NCBI RefSeq assembly: GCF_021560175.1
Contig: NZ_CP091110.1
Location: forward strand, 1,540,001 to 1,604,000
Reading direction: 5' to 3'
DNA length: 64,000 nucleotides
From: Neobacillus drentensis
Lineage (GTDB): Bacteria; Bacillota; Bacilli; Bacillales; Cytobacillaceae
Shown here one piece after another: positions 35,248 through 45,300 of the stretch. Position numbers and translations under genes: made by a program. The notes under the pieces are model-generated. The model ran no database searches. It was not told the origin of the DNA and saw only the letters and a list, made by a program, of their open reading frames with translations. The first letter of the stretch is position 1, and each line of letters begins with the position of its first letter.

Positions 35248-36816
35248 ATGAGTATTCAAAAACTAAAAAACCAAGTGATAATGAGAAACGAAAAATTTAT
35301 TGAAACTGCAGAACAGTTGAAGCCACAATTACATGAAACAATTGTGAAACCTTCTTCGATTGTACAAATAAAAGCAGCTTCAGAAGTTATTCATGGCTGT
35401 AAGTCTGAGGTTATTGCTCCGGCTTCCTCTCTGACAGACAGTGAGTATGGAAAAAAAGATTCCGTTGTTTTAGATTTTGGCGATCATCAGGTTGGCTATT
35501 TAACTATTAAAATTCGTCCCGCTGGCAGCCCGCCGGATGCACCGCTCAAATTAAAATTGACAATTGGCGAAATGCCAGTTGAAATGGCCGAGCCATTTGA
35601 GAATTATAACGGATGGCTCAGCAGTTCATGGCTTCAGGAAGAAACAATTTTTGTGGATGTATTGCCTGCTATTATATCACTGCCGCGTCGGTACAGCTTT
35701 AGATATGTAAAGTTTGAAGTTTTGGACACATCACCAAAGTATAAAGTGGTGTTTGAAAGTATTGAATGTAAATCTGTAACATCAGCAAATTTAATTGAAG
35801 TCGAAAAGATTTCACACGAGGATAATGAACTTCAAAGAATGGATGAGATTAGCCTAAAGACACTTGCAGATTGCATGCAGGATGTGTTTGAAGACGGACC
35901 GAAACGTGACCGACGACTTTGGCTCGGTGATTTACGACTACAGGCTCTGGCAAACTACCAAACTTTTGGAAACAATGAGCTTGTGAAACGGTGTCTTTAT
36001 CTCTTTGCAGGTGTCCCTGATGATAATGGCAGGGTTCCGGCTAATGTCTTTGTTGCTCCACAGTTGATTGCAGATGATACTTATCTATTTGATTATTCAT
36101 TGTTCTTTGTTTCCACATTACATGATTATTATTTTGCGACAAGTGATGTCGAGACTTTAAAAGAGCTTTGGCCGACTGCCTATTGTCAGGTCGAGCTTGC
36201 ACTTGAAAGACTTGATGAAAATCATATCTTAATGGATACTCCCGATTGGTGGTCGTTTATTGATTGGCAAGAAGGATTAAACAAACAAGCTCCGTCTCAA
36301 GCAGTATTAATTTATACCATTAAACAGGCAATCCGTTTGGCAGAAGAACTAAAACTACCTGAAAAGGATTGTTTTGAAAAACAATTGGAAGTAATAGTAG
36401 AAGCAACGAGAACCCATTTGTGGGATCAAGAACAACAGTTTTTTATCAGTGGCTCTGATCACCAAGTTTCTTGGGCAAGTCAGATTTGGATGGTGATGGC
36501 TGGAGTATTGACGAAGGAAGAAAATACTAAGCTCATGAATCGTCTTTTTGCTGAAAATCCAGTGGTTGGTATTGCCACACCTTACATGTATCATCATTTA
36601 ATAGAAGCATTAATTGTTTCTGGAGAAAAAGAGCAGGCCATCACTGAAATGAAAATCTATTGGGGTGGAATGATAAAGGATGGAGCTGACACCTTCTGGG
36701 AATTATATGATCCTAAAAATAAAGATTTTTCTCCATACGGAAGTCATTTAATTAATAGCTATTGCCATGCTTGGAGCTGCACACCCACATATTTAATTCG
36801 CAAGTATAACTTGTAA
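35248..36816 (+). CDS. GH78-like six-hairpin protein with altered catalytic motif
   Basis: This 522-residue protein matches the rhamnosidase superfamily but lacks the N-terminal domain set of full GH78 enzymes. A beta-sandwich with VLDFGDHQVGYLTIKI is followed by a helical barrel with TLADCMQDVFEDGPKRDRRLWLGD. In the classical signature the general acid is Glu in DERLGW; here Arg222 takes that place. Downstream TFWELYDP keeps a Glu in the base position. It may belong to a subgroup using another acid, act on a different sugar, or have lost activity. ATG 35248 follows AGGGGA. It is the last gene before a terminator. Confidence 0.75.
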   Translation: MSIQKLKNQVIMRNEKFIETAEQLKPQLHETIVKPSSIVQIKAASEVIHGCKSEVIAPASSLTDSEYGKKDSVVLDFGDHQVGYLTIKIRPAGSPPDAPLKLKLTIGEMPVEMAEPFENYNGWLSSSWLQEETIFVDVLPAIISLPRRYSFRYVKFEVLDTSPKYKVVFESIECKSVTSANLIEVEKISHEDNELQRMDEISLKTLADCMQDVFEDGPKRDRRLWLGDLRLQALANYQTFGNNELVKRCLYLFAGVPDDNGRVPANVFVAPQLIADDTYLFDYSLFFVSTLHDYYFATSDVETLKELWPTAYCQVELALERLDENHILMDTPDWWSFIDWQEGLNKQAPSQAVLIYTIKQAIRLAEELKLPEKDCFEKQLEVIVEATRTHLWDQEQQFFISGSDHQVSWASQIWMVMAGVLTKEENTKLMNRLFAENPVVGIATPYMYHHLIEALIVSGEKEQAITEMKIYWGGMIKDGADTFWELYDPKNKDFSPYGSHLINSYCHAWSCTPTYLIRKYNL

Positions 36817-36819
36817 GAG

Positions 36820-36863
36820 AATAAAAGGGCAATCACGAATGTAATGGTTGTCCTTTTATTATC
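36820..36863 (+). terminator. Terminator after the GH78-like gene
   Basis: AATAAAAGGGCAA pairs with TTGTCCTTTTATT (one wobble), four bases after the stop; a T-rich stretch follows. Confidence 0.75.
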
Positions 36864-36975
36864 CTTTTTATCCCCCAAAAAAAGCATACATTAATCAGAA
36901 AAATCTGACACTATCAGACTGCCAAGTTGTGCTTTATGATATTAATATAGGTAACCGGTCCCTATTTTTGTGTAA

Positions 36976-36993
36976 AATGGAAACGCTTTAAAT
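36976..36993 (+). promoter_or_regulatory. cre-like site before the secreted GH3 gene
   Basis: AATGGAAACGCTTTAAAT matches the extended cre consensus except for A at the conserved C. It lies 26 bases before the ATG, downstream of a weak TATGAT at 36935-36940, and could mediate CcpA repression. Confidence 0.55.
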
Positions 36994-37018
36994 TTTTGGG
37001 GGAGGAAGTGTGAATTAG

Positions 37019-40000
37019 ATGAAAAAATCCCAGCTCACTAAGATGGGAAAAAGAACTCTATCTATAATCCTTACTACGACACTTGCAGCAGGTTTAGTTG
37101 GTTTTCATGCACCATTGAAAAAAGCTGAAGAAATCCCTGTATTTAAAAAACAAGTTGGCGGGGTTTTTGATGGGATGCCGTTGTTCGACGGAGTTCCAGC
37201 ACATCTAAATGAATATGTGGATGCTTATTTTGATTACACGGGTCTTGAAGGACCTGCTGTATATGCTACAGGTTCAAGGAACCATTACACACTTCAGCGT
37301 GGAGCAAATGCCGGGAAAGTGATTCCTGGCGCTTTATCTGCAGCTGACAATGTTCAGGGGATTTCTACTGATTTCCCGGCTTTAACCGGTATGGGGCAAA
37401 CCTGGAACAAAGAATTGCTTTCTGATATTGGAAAAGTGATGGGAAGCGAAAAAATCAGTACGTTAAAAGTAAAGCAAGGAGAATCAAACATACATGGTGG
37501 TGCAAATGCTTCCGCCACGGTTGCCTTCACAGTTGTCAGCGACATGCGGATCAATCCGCTAAGTGGAAGATTTGATGAAGGTTTTTCAGAAGATCCAAAT
37601 ATGGCTGCTACAATGGTTGATAACATGGCAGCAGGACTTAGCGGTACAGATCAAGCGAAAAGCGATGATGGATTCTGGATGCGTGCAGTGGTAGGAACAA
37701 AGCATTTTTCCGTTTATAACGCACAGTGGTTCCGCCAATCCAGCAGTAATAGTGCGAGTGCGCGTTCTATCTTCGAATATCAGACTAAGAGCCCTTTGAA
37801 GGCGCTTAGTTCTGGGTCGGTTGGCGGGGTCATGACTTCGTTCGGCCGTACCAACGGAATTCCAAACATTCTTTCTCCTTATCAACGTCACGCGAATAAT
37901 TTCTCTAAATATGGAGTCTACAGTTCTCCAGATTTTAATGCTGACCAACTGGTGTTCCAAGGTGCGGAAGGGAATGGATACGATACTCAGTATGCCACTG
38001 ACAGAACGAATGCCACTATTTTAATGGTTTTAGCCAAGGCAAACGCTGGACGTCCAGGTCCAAATGAGCAAAATGCAAAAGATGATGTTGCTGCATTAGT
38101 GAATGCCGTTGAACAAGGTAAATACGGTCTAACAAAAGAGGATTTAATTGAAGCAGCACGCCCTCATGTAAACCAAATGGTCCGCGTTGGTATTTTTAAT
38201 GAAGTGGACGCAAACGGAATTCCTAAGAATTACCCATTTGCCCAAGAGGCTAAGGATGTAAGAGCGGAGCCTGCAACATACAATACTGCTGAGAATCAGC
38301 AAGTTGCCTTGCGTGCAGCAGAGGAAAGTATTGTATTGTTAAAAAATGATGGAACACTGCCGCTTACCAAAAATAAGAAGTCTGCAGTTTCGGGAGTTTA
38401 TGCAGATTCAAGATTTAAAACAACTTACTCAGTTGGAACGACACCAAATATCGAGAACTCAGGGATCTCTCCTTTGCTAGCTATTATTAGAGCAAACGGG
38501 GCAAATAACGTGTCCTACTCGTCTGGTGCAAAAGTTGTCGCGTTGAAATCCAAACTAAACGGTCAAATGGTATCCGCTGATGTAAATGCTACGGATGTAA
38601 CAAAAGGATCTCAACTAATAACAACATCTGATTCCTTTGATTCAAATAATCGTGCCCAATTATTTGAGGTATTTGATTGGGGCCAAAAGGGTTATAGCAT
38701 ACGTTCCCAAAAGAATGGTCTTTGGGTTACTTCTCCGACTACAGCTAATGCAGCTGTTGGAAATACAAATAATACTGCCTTAAACCTAACAAATAATGAT
38801 TGGGATCTTGCCCAAATGCTCGGTAGTACAAGTACAATCCCGCCTACAATTCGTGTGGAGGATAATTCAGATCACACTGTATCATTAATTGCTAATGGTT
38901 ACAGGACAGGGTTTACAGGAGATTTCTCGAATTGGTATTATGCAAACGGACGCTTTATTACGACCAGTTCAGATGGAAAACTGAAAACCTCGTCATCAAC
39001 ACTGGAAAACAAAACAAAAGCTGCCAGTCGAAATGATGATGTGAAATTTGAACAAACCGTTGTTAAGGAAGTTGGCTCAGATGCTGTCAAACGAGCAGAT
39101 ACAGACGACTACGCTGTTGTCTTTGTCGGAGCTATCCCGCGTCATAGTGCAGGAGAAGGTACCGATCGCTCTGATTTAAATATGGGTGAAGCTGACTACC
39201 AATTAGTTGATAAAGTGTCATCCGCATTTGCTGCAAAGGGTAAAAAGACAGTTGTTGTCGTTAAATCCAGCTTCCCTGTAGGGATGGAAAAGATTCAAAA
39301 CAATCCAAACGTGTCTGCGATTGTATACCAGCCATATGGGGGACAGTACGATTCATATGCATTGGCTAAGGTTTTGTATGGTGACTATGCACCGACAGGT
39401 CGTTTAGCTTCTACATGGTATGCAGATATGTCGGCATTCCCTAAAATTGATAAGTACTCCATTCCTGAAGGGAATACGAGCATTAAGTTGGATGATATTG
39501 ATCCACGTTATTCATTAGATATGACCAATGCTGACCCAGAGGAATCGAAGCTAACCTACATGTATACAAATGCAAAAGTAACCTATCCATTTGGCTACGG
39601 CTTGTCATACAGCAAATTCTCGTATAGCGATTTCAATGTACCAGCAACTGCTAACGGGAATTCACCTTTCAAAGTAACCGTAAAGGTGAAAAATGAAGGG
39701 AAGGTTAATACCTCAGAAGTGGTGCAGTTATATGTCAAAAACAAAAAATCAGCATATGGCAGTCATGCTCCACAAAAACAATTGGCAGGATTCGATAAAG
39801 TTTCCTTAGCTGCTGGTGAGACAAAGACAGTTACCCTTACGGTTAATCCAAAAGATTTCTCTATCTGGGATGTAAATAAGGGTGATTTCATTGTTGAGGA
39901 TGGAAACTATGAATTGACGATTGGAAGCTCATCACAAGATATCCGTGCCAAGAAAGAGATAGATATTTCAGGTGATTCACTTGCAGCGCTCCCTGCAAAT

Positions 40001-40459
40001 AAGCCATTTAATGTTTTCGACCATGCATTTTCCGCTAATGAGGTTGTTTATAATGAAGTATCTAAAGCCCGAACAGCTGAAGACTTAAAAGAGAAGAAAG
40101 TTGTTGGTGGTTATTATGCAGTGCATTCAAAACAAAACGGTTCATGGGTTGCCTTGCCGAAGTTGGTATTGACTGCCTCGCAGAAAGTGACCGCTTCCGT
40201 TGCTTCTGATGCAGTTGGCGGAACAATAACATTGCATGCTGATTCTTTAGATAGTGCTCCTTTTGCTACCATTAATGTACCTACTACTAGTAAGAATACG
40301 TACACTATCCAAAATGCAGGAGTAACTGTAAATGAGCTAGGGTACAAGGATGTCACAGTAGATTTAGGAAATAATGCGCCAAAAGGACAGCATACGATCT
40401 ATGTTCAATTCCATGCACCAGATCTTCGAATTGACAGTCTATCCTTCAAGGTAAAATAA
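37019..40459 (+). CDS. Secreted multidomain GH3 glycoside hydrolase
   Basis: This 1146-residue protein begins with a signal peptide (KRTLSIILTTTLAAGLVG core), so it is exported. The GH3 barrel region has LSGRFDEGFSEDP and GTKHFSVYNAQWFRQ. The nucleophile region reads VYSSPDFNAD, with Asp305 in place of the usual SDW context. The second GH3 domain (ESIVLLKNDGTLPL; VFVGAIPRHSAGEGTDRSDL) is interrupted at about 510-665 by a beta-trefoil-like insert (KLNGQMVSADVN, IRSQKNGLWVTSP). A fibronectin-like domain (TVKVKNEGKVNTSEVVQLYV) and a C-terminal CBM6-like beta domain follow. No sortase motif or S-layer repeats were seen. It probably attacks the polymer outside the cell. ATG 37019 follows GGGGGAGGAAG. 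Confidence 0.82.
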   Translation: MKKSQLTKMGKRTLSIILTTTLAAGLVGFHAPLKKAEEIPVFKKQVGGVFDGMPLFDGVPAHLNEYVDAYFDYTGLEGPAVYATGSRNHYTLQRGANAGKVIPGALSAADNVQGISTDFPALTGMGQTWNKELLSDIGKVMGSEKISTLKVKQGESNIHGGANASATVAFTVVSDMRINPLSGRFDEGFSEDPNMAATMVDNMAAGLSGTDQAKSDDGFWMRAVVGTKHFSVYNAQWFRQSSSNSASARSIFEYQTKSPLKALSSGSVGGVMTSFGRTNGIPNILSPYQRHANNFSKYGVYSSPDFNADQLVFQGAEGNGYDTQYATDRTNATILMVLAKANAGRPGPNEQNAKDDVAALVNAVEQGKYGLTKEDLIEAARPHVNQMVRVGIFNEVDANGIPKNYPFAQEAKDVRAEPATYNTAENQQVALRAAEESIVLLKNDGTLPLTKNKKSAVSGVYADSRFKTTYSVGTTPNIENSGISPLLAIIRANGANNVSYSSGAKVVALKSKLNGQMVSADVNATDVTKGSQLITTSDSFDSNNRAQLFEVFDWGQKGYSIRSQKNGLWVTSPTTANAAVGNTNNTALNLTNNDWDLAQMLGSTSTIPPTIRVEDNSDHTVSLIANGYRTGFTGDFSNWYYANGRFITTSSDGKLKTSSSTLENKTKAASRNDDVKFEQTVVKEVGSDAVKRADTDDYAVVFVGAIPRHSAGEGTDRSDLNMGEADYQLVDKVSSAFAAKGKKTVVVVKSSFPVGMEKIQNNPNVSAIVYQPYGGQYDSYALAKVLYGDYAPTGRLASTWYADMSAFPKIDKYSIPEGNTSIKLDDIDPRYSLDMTNADPEESKLTYMYTNAKVTYPFGYGLSYSKFSYSDFNVPATANGNSPFKVTVKVKNEGKVNTSEVVQLYVKNKKSAYGSHAPQKQLAGFDKVSLAAGETKTVTLTVNPKDFSIWDVNKGDFIVEDGNYELTIGSSSQDIRAKKEIDISGDSLAALPANKPFNVFDHAFSANEVVYNEVSKARTAEDLKEKKVVGGYYAVHSKQNGSWVALPKLVLTASQKVTASVASDAVGGTITLHADSLDSAPFATINVPTTSKNTYTIQNAGVTVNELGYKDVTVDLGNNAPKGQHTIYVQFHAPDLRIDSLSFKVK

Positions 40460-40509
40460 ATTAGCCTGATGTGATGAACGAACGGAAAGAGTACATTAAA
40501 ATGAATGTG

Positions 40510-40550
40510 TACCACAGCCCTAAGTAAAAGACAAAGGCTGTGGTATTTTA
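40510..40550 (+). terminator. Terminator after the secreted GH3 gene
   Basis: TACCACAGCC and GGCTGTGGTA form a perfect stem with a 16-base loop, followed by TTTT. Confidence 0.8.
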
Positions 40551-40687
40551 AATTTTCATATTTTAATAAAAATCATTAATTTTTAAATACATATATATAG
40601 AAATCCATTTTATTTAGATTTATGATGACAATAAAAAGCAAAAAAGTTAAGTTGTGAAGGAAATAATTTTTACTAAGGTGGACAATC

Positions 40688-42472
40688 ATGAAAAGAGTAT
40701 TCAGAAGAGTTAGAAATTATTTTCATAGTGATAAAATTAGATATAAATACTTTTTGATTATGCTCTGCCTTTCAATATTGCCCCTTTTATTATTAGGGTT
40801 TATTTCCTTTAATATTGCCAAAAATACATTAGTTCAAAATCAAGTAGAAACTACCAGTAATAATCTTCGCACCTCTAGTGAAGTGACGGACCTTTTGTTT
40901 CGAAATATTATTAATATGGAACGTGTTATTTCATGGAGCAATAGTGTCAGAGAAGAGTTAATTGACAGCGCAGCCTTTTCGGAAGTTGGTAAAAATGTAT
41001 TGGACGAGAACACAACCAAACGAATGCAAGATTTAATATCTAGTTATTTTATTGATACGGAAGATATTGATTCGGTTTGTCTATTTGATGTTCATTTTCG
41101 CCCTGTATGTTACGGTAATCATAATAGTATAGGCAGTATTGAATTTAATAATAGGTACATGGAAATATCCAAATCAGCTTGGTATAAAAAGAGTGTTAAT
41201 GCACAAGGAAGGCCCATTTTCTTTAGTTATAATGTTCTAGAAGGGGATAATACCACTTTTTCTTCAGTAAAACAATTACGGGATCCACAAAATGTTTTTA
41301 ACCCAAAACAAATAGGTATATTAGTTGTTAATATAAAAAAATCAATGTTTTCTAGAGTTTTAAATGATGACAGTAATAGTGTAATGGCCGTTATCGATTC
41401 TTCCAATCATGCGGTAAATACTGTATTTATTAATTCTTCAACACTAGATAAAGAGTTGCCGCAGGGTAAGAATACCTTATCGATTTTTCAAAACTTAGAA
41501 CAAAAAGGTTATTTAATTAGCAGTTATACCAATAACACAACAGGATGGACATTCGCTAATATTACAAAAGAAAAGGTCCTACTAAAACAGTCTAATAAAA
41601 TTGGCATTATCACAGCTAGTATTTCTGCTATTATTGCGATCATAGCCTTATTAATCTCTTATTTTTTATCTGGAAAAGTTGCGCAGCCATGGGTCCAATT
41701 AAAAAAGATGACATTGGATTGGGCCAAAGGATTGTGGGGTTCAGGCCAAGACAATGAATCTGTCACCATTGGGGTAATCGGCGAAACATTCCAAAGAATC
41801 ACTGTTGAAAATAAAGAACTAAACGAGAGGCTTATTCATTCGCAGTTAAAAGAGCGGGAGGCCGAACTTCGTGCGTTGCAAGCCCAGATAAAACCGCACT
41901 TTTTATATAATACGCTGGACTCCATTTATTGGATGGCCATCTTGGAAAACAATAAGGATATTGCGGAGATTGCCATTGCCCTATCACAAAGTTTCAAGCT
42001 AAGTTTAAATAATGGAGAAGATTTAATTCCTATTTCAAAGGAATTAGAGCATATTCACCATTATATGACCATTCAAAACCTTCGTTATCAAAACCGGTTT
42101 CTTTATATGGAGGATGTTGACTCATCCTTAATGGAAAAACCAATTCTTAAGCTGTTGCTGCAACCCTTTATCGAAAATGCAATCTATCATGGTCTTGAGA
42201 CAAAAGTTGGAGAAGGGACCATTAAGTTAATAGGAAGAATCTCTGAGGGGTGGATCACCTTTACCATCAGGGATGATGGGGTGGGAATCGATGACATTCA
42301 GAAAACGGAAAGCGGCTATGGAATAAAAAATGTACGCGAGAGGCTTAAATTATTTTACGGTGAGGACAGTACCTTGTTTATTTCAAGTAAAGTAAATGAA
42401 GGAACCTGTATAGAGATTAGTTTCCGTGATAGCAAAGGGGGAGTAATGGGTGCTAAAAGCCGTGTTATTTGA
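40688..42472 (+). CDS. YesM-family sensor histidine kinase, third system
   Basis: This 594-residue kinase has membrane segments at about residues 20-42 and 302-322 with an extracellular Cache-like sensor between them. A linker/HAMP-like region, QAQIKPHFLYNTLDSIYWM with His404, and HATPase motifs FIENAIYHGLE, DDGVGIDD and GYGIKNVRERL follow. AAGGTGG lies six bases before ATG 40688. The response regulator begins 23 bases before this gene's stop, in another frame, so the two are translationally coupled. The operon continues into a binding lipoprotein gene, which suggests that its protein may report ligand to this kinase. Confidence 0.9.
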   Translation: MKRVFRRVRNYFHSDKIRYKYFLIMLCLSILPLLLLGFISFNIAKNTLVQNQVETTSNNLRTSSEVTDLLFRNIINMERVISWSNSVREELIDSAAFSEVGKNVLDENTTKRMQDLISSYFIDTEDIDSVCLFDVHFRPVCYGNHNSIGSIEFNNRYMEISKSAWYKKSVNAQGRPIFFSYNVLEGDNTTFSSVKQLRDPQNVFNPKQIGILVVNIKKSMFSRVLNDDSNSVMAVIDSSNHAVNTVFINSSTLDKELPQGKNTLSIFQNLEQKGYLISSYTNNTTGWTFANITKEKVLLKQSNKIGIITASISAIIAIIALLISYFLSGKVAQPWVQLKKMTLDWAKGLWGSGQDNESVTIGVIGETFQRITVENKELNERLIHSQLKEREAELRALQAQIKPHFLYNTLDSIYWMAILENNKDIAEIAIALSQSFKLSLNNGEDLIPISKELEHIHHYMTIQNLRYQNRFLYMEDVDSSLMEKPILKLLLQPFIENAIYHGLETKVGEGTIKLIGRISEGWITFTIRDDGVGIDDIQKTESGYGIKNVRERLKLFYGEDSTLFISSKVNEGTCIEISFRDSKGGVMGAKSRVI

Positions 42473-43937
42473 TGATGAATACATTGTTCTTCACGGGTTG
42501 CAAAAGATGATAGACTGGTCAAAATACGGAATTGAGCTGGTAGGTACAGCAAGTAATGGATTGGCAGCAATTGATTTAGTTGAAACATATTCCCCAGATA
42601 TCGTTTTTACTGATATCCGAATGCCTGGAATGAATGGCTTGGAGGTTGTGGAAAAGATTTTAGAAGCTGCACCTGAGATAGTTTGTGTTGTTTTTAGTGG
42701 ATTCAATGAATTTGAATATGTAAAAAAAGCTATAAAGTTAGGTGTTTCGGATTATCTGGAGAAGCCCATTACCATTCCCATGATAGAGGATACGATCCAA
42801 AGAATACTTGAAAAATTACATCATCAAAAAACAGTCCTTTCGTTAGAGGAGAAATGGGAAGACAGTAGAATCGAGCTTGTCCAAAAAGCAACCTTGGATT
42901 TACTTCTTCAGGGTGATGAGGTATTGCCGAAATGGAGGAAGAGTTTTGAGGAAGAAGTTAAGGACATTGTGGCGGTTACTGTCTTGGCTCTTTCCGAAAA
43001 AGGCCCTGACTTACCGAGCCACCCTTCTTACTTTTCTGTATATATTCGCAATGGTGCAGAGCACCTGCTTGTTATTTTTCATCTGGAAGCAGATTCAACA
43101 GAACTGTTGAATCAATTAATATATTGGCCGAATGAACATGGAATAACCATTGGTTCCGGACGAACCTATCCTGATCTTACTGAAGCACCCAAAAGCTACA
43201 AAGAAGCATTACAAGCATTACGATATGGACAGTTTATGGAACATGGAGAATGGACACGTTTTGAGGAAATAGGAGAAAATCCCAATATCCCTAGTGATTT
43301 ATCGGAACTGGAAGAAGCGATCATTTTCTTTTTGCGAACGGGTAACAAGCCAGGACTTTACCAGCAGCTTGAGGAGTTTATAAGCAAAATTCAATTACAG
43401 CGATTAAATCCAGACGTGATCGAGCGTGAAATATTAAAACTTATTTACCTCGGATTGGAAGTGGCAAAAGAAACAGGAGAAGATATCTCCCATTTAAGTC
43501 AGGGAAATTACTTGCCGCACGTAGACATTAGATTATTGAATACTAAAGAGCAAATGTTTAGTTGGCTAAAGCAGCAAATGGAAATGATCATGGATTGGTT
43601 CCTGCTAATTCGAAAGGATAAGAAGCATGATGCCGTAGAAAAAGCATGTACATATATTGAAAAGAATTTTTCTAAAGATTTGACGTTGCAGGATGTTGCG
43701 GAGAATGTGGGGATGAATCCAACCTATTTTAGTCTTTTATTTAAGGAAGAAATGAAGCAATCTTATATTAAATATTTGACTAAGCTGCGAATGGAGCGGG
43801 CCAAAGAACTTCTAAGGGAAGGGAAAAAGGTAGCGGAAGTTAGTGAAAAAGTAGGTTATCATACTTATCGACACTTCTCCGAATTATTCAAAAAACATGC
43901 CGGAGTTAATCCAGGGCAATATCGAGATTCTTTTTAA
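42450..43937 (+). CDS. YesN-family response regulator, third system
   Basis: This 495-residue regulator starts at GTG 42450 inside the kinase gene, six bases after AAAGGGGGAG. The receiver domain shows VLFDDEYIVLHG, Asp55 in IVFTDIRMPGMNG and LEKPI. The C-terminal AraC-type domain shows MNPTYFSLLFKEEMKQSYIK and VSEKVGYHTYRHFSELFKKHAG. The gene is followed within 30 bases by a sugar-binding lipoprotein gene. A second lipoprotein and permeases further on are the likely targets, together with the secreted GH3 gene upstream. Confidence 0.9.
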   Translation: MLKAVLFDDEYIVLHGLQKMIDWSKYGIELVGTASNGLAAIDLVETYSPDIVFTDIRMPGMNGLEVVEKILEAAPEIVCVVFSGFNEFEYVKKAIKLGVSDYLEKPITIPMIEDTIQRILEKLHHQKTVLSLEEKWEDSRIELVQKATLDLLLQGDEVLPKWRKSFEEEVKDIVAVTVLALSEKGPDLPSHPSYFSVYIRNGAEHLLVIFHLEADSTELLNQLIYWPNEHGITIGSGRTYPDLTEAPKSYKEALQALRYGQFMEHGEWTRFEEIGENPNIPSDLSELEEAIIFFLRTGNKPGLYQQLEEFISKIQLQRLNPDVIEREILKLIYLGLEVAKETGEDISHLSQGNYLPHVDIRLLNTKEQMFSWLKQQMEMIMDWFLLIRKDKKHDAVEKACTYIEKNFSKDLTLQDVAENVGMNPTYFSLLFKEEMKQSYIKYLTKLRMERAKELLREGKKVAEVSEKVGYHTYRHFSELFKKHAGVNPGQYRDSF

Positions 43938-43966
43938 TACTTTTACAGATGAGAGAAAGAGCGGAA

Positions 43967-45286
43967 ATGAGTATGTTGAAAAATAGGAAAATATCTTCAA
44001 TCATGGTAGGAATACTTCTTCTATTTTCGTTATTGATAGCAGGTTGCAGCACTAACGATGAAAATGGTTCAACACATTCCAACACAAAGGAAGTTACCTT
44101 AAGCCTTTTAATTGATAATCAAGCAGATCAAACGGGAATTCGAGCAGTTGCTGCCAAAATTGAAAAGAAATATCATATAAAAACAGATATTGAAACACGT
44201 CCAAGCGGAGTGGAAGGTCATCAGGTCATGAAAACCAGATTGGCTACCGGTGATATGGCAGATTTGGTTATTTATAATTCTGGATCTCTTTTGCAATCAC
44301 TTAATCCGGAGGAATATTTTGTTGATTTGAAAGATGAGTCGTTTATGCGAAAAATAGTACCATCCTTTAAGGATTCAGTTACCGTTAACGGCAAGGTATT
44401 CGGGCTTCCAATCGGCAGTGCGATTGCAGGCGGATGGCTCTATAACAAAAAGGTTTATCAAAAGTTAGGCTTAACTGTGCCAAAAACATGGGATGAATTA
44501 ATCACCAATAGTGAAAAGATTAAAGCCGCTGGTAAAACGGCAGTTATTGGTACTTATAAGGATGATTGGACTTCGCAGTTAATTGTTGTTGCCGATAACC
44601 ATAATGTTATTTCTGCCGATCCTACCTTTGCAGAAGACTTTTCAGTGAATAAAGCTAAATTTTCTACTACACCTGCAGCATTAAGAAGCTTTGAAAAATT
44701 ATCGGAGGTGTACCAAAGGGGTTTCTTAAACAAGGACTTTCAAATTGCTACCTTAAATGAGGGCTTGAAAATGCTAATAGATGGGACCGGGGTGCAATAT
44801 CCAATGTTATCGTCTATGTTAATGGGAATTGCAAAGAAGTACCCAGATAATATGAATGATATCGGATTCTTTCCTCAGCCTGGAGATAGCCCTAAAGAAA
44901 AGGGAGTAACGGTCTTTATGCCCGCTGCACTTTATGTAAACAAGAATACGCAGCATTTAGAAGCGGCAAAAAAGTGGTTATCTTTTATTGTATCTGCTGA
45001 AGGGGTGAAAACGTTATATGGTGATAAGAGCCCTGTAGGACCGTTTGCCATAAAAGGGTTAATTGATCCCAAAAATGTTATCCCTGCTGTAAAGGATATG
45101 TTACCCTATTTTGAAACTGGAAAAACCACGCCGGCCCTGGAATACCTGAGTCCTTTAAAGGGACCTAACTTACCGCAAATTACCATACAAGTAGGCAGTG
45201 GAATGATCCCCGCAAAAGCCGGTGCGGAATTATATGATAAAGATGTTGAAAAACAAGCAAAGCAGCTAGGACTTAAAGGCTGGTAG
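43967..45286 (+). CDS. Sugar-binding lipoprotein linked to the third YesM/YesN pair
   Basis: This 439-residue lipoprotein has lipobox LLIAGC and a family 1 solute-binding fold. It is strongly similar over its length to the product of the next gene; both share TRLATGDM, KTWDEL, PAALRSFEKL, GTGVQYPM and the identical end YDKDVEKQAKQLGLKGW. I chose ATG 43967 (M-S-M-L-K), but ATG 43973 and ATG 43949 are also possible because no single strong ribosome site stands out. It is cotranscribed with the kinase and regulator and separated by a terminator from the second copy and permeases. It may serve as a dedicated ligand sensor for the kinase, with transport left to the second copy; that role is inference. 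Confidence 0.85.
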   Translation: MSMLKNRKISSIMVGILLLFSLLIAGCSTNDENGSTHSNTKEVTLSLLIDNQADQTGIRAVAAKIEKKYHIKTDIETRPSGVEGHQVMKTRLATGDMADLVIYNSGSLLQSLNPEEYFVDLKDESFMRKIVPSFKDSVTVNGKVFGLPIGSAIAGGWLYNKKVYQKLGLTVPKTWDELITNSEKIKAAGKTAVIGTYKDDWTSQLIVVADNHNVISADPTFAEDFSVNKAKFSTTPAALRSFEKLSEVYQRGFLNKDFQIATLNEGLKMLIDGTGVQYPMLSSMLMGIAKKYPDNMNDIGFFPQPGDSPKEKGVTVFMPAALYVNKNTQHLEAAKKWLSFIVSAEGVKTLYGDKSPVGPFAIKGLIDPKNVIPAVKDMLPYFETGKTTPALEYLSPLKGPNLPQITIQVGSGMIPAKAGAELYDKDVEKQAKQLGLKGW

Positions 45287-45300
45287 CTATAACTTGAGAA

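Noticed and set aside
36870..36890. Shared CCAAAAAAAGCA word before the secreted GH3 gene and before the second lipoprotein (45369-45380) as an operator of the third YesN-like regulator
   Set aside because: Twelve bases agree, but the distance to the cre-like sites and likely promoters differs strongly and no phased second copy is convincing; A-rich words recur by chance in this DNA.
37586..37960. Minus-strand open frame (124 codons) in the secreted GH3 gene
   Set aside because: Composition and position fit an antisense shadow of the GH3 coding sequence; no motif or ribosome site supports it.
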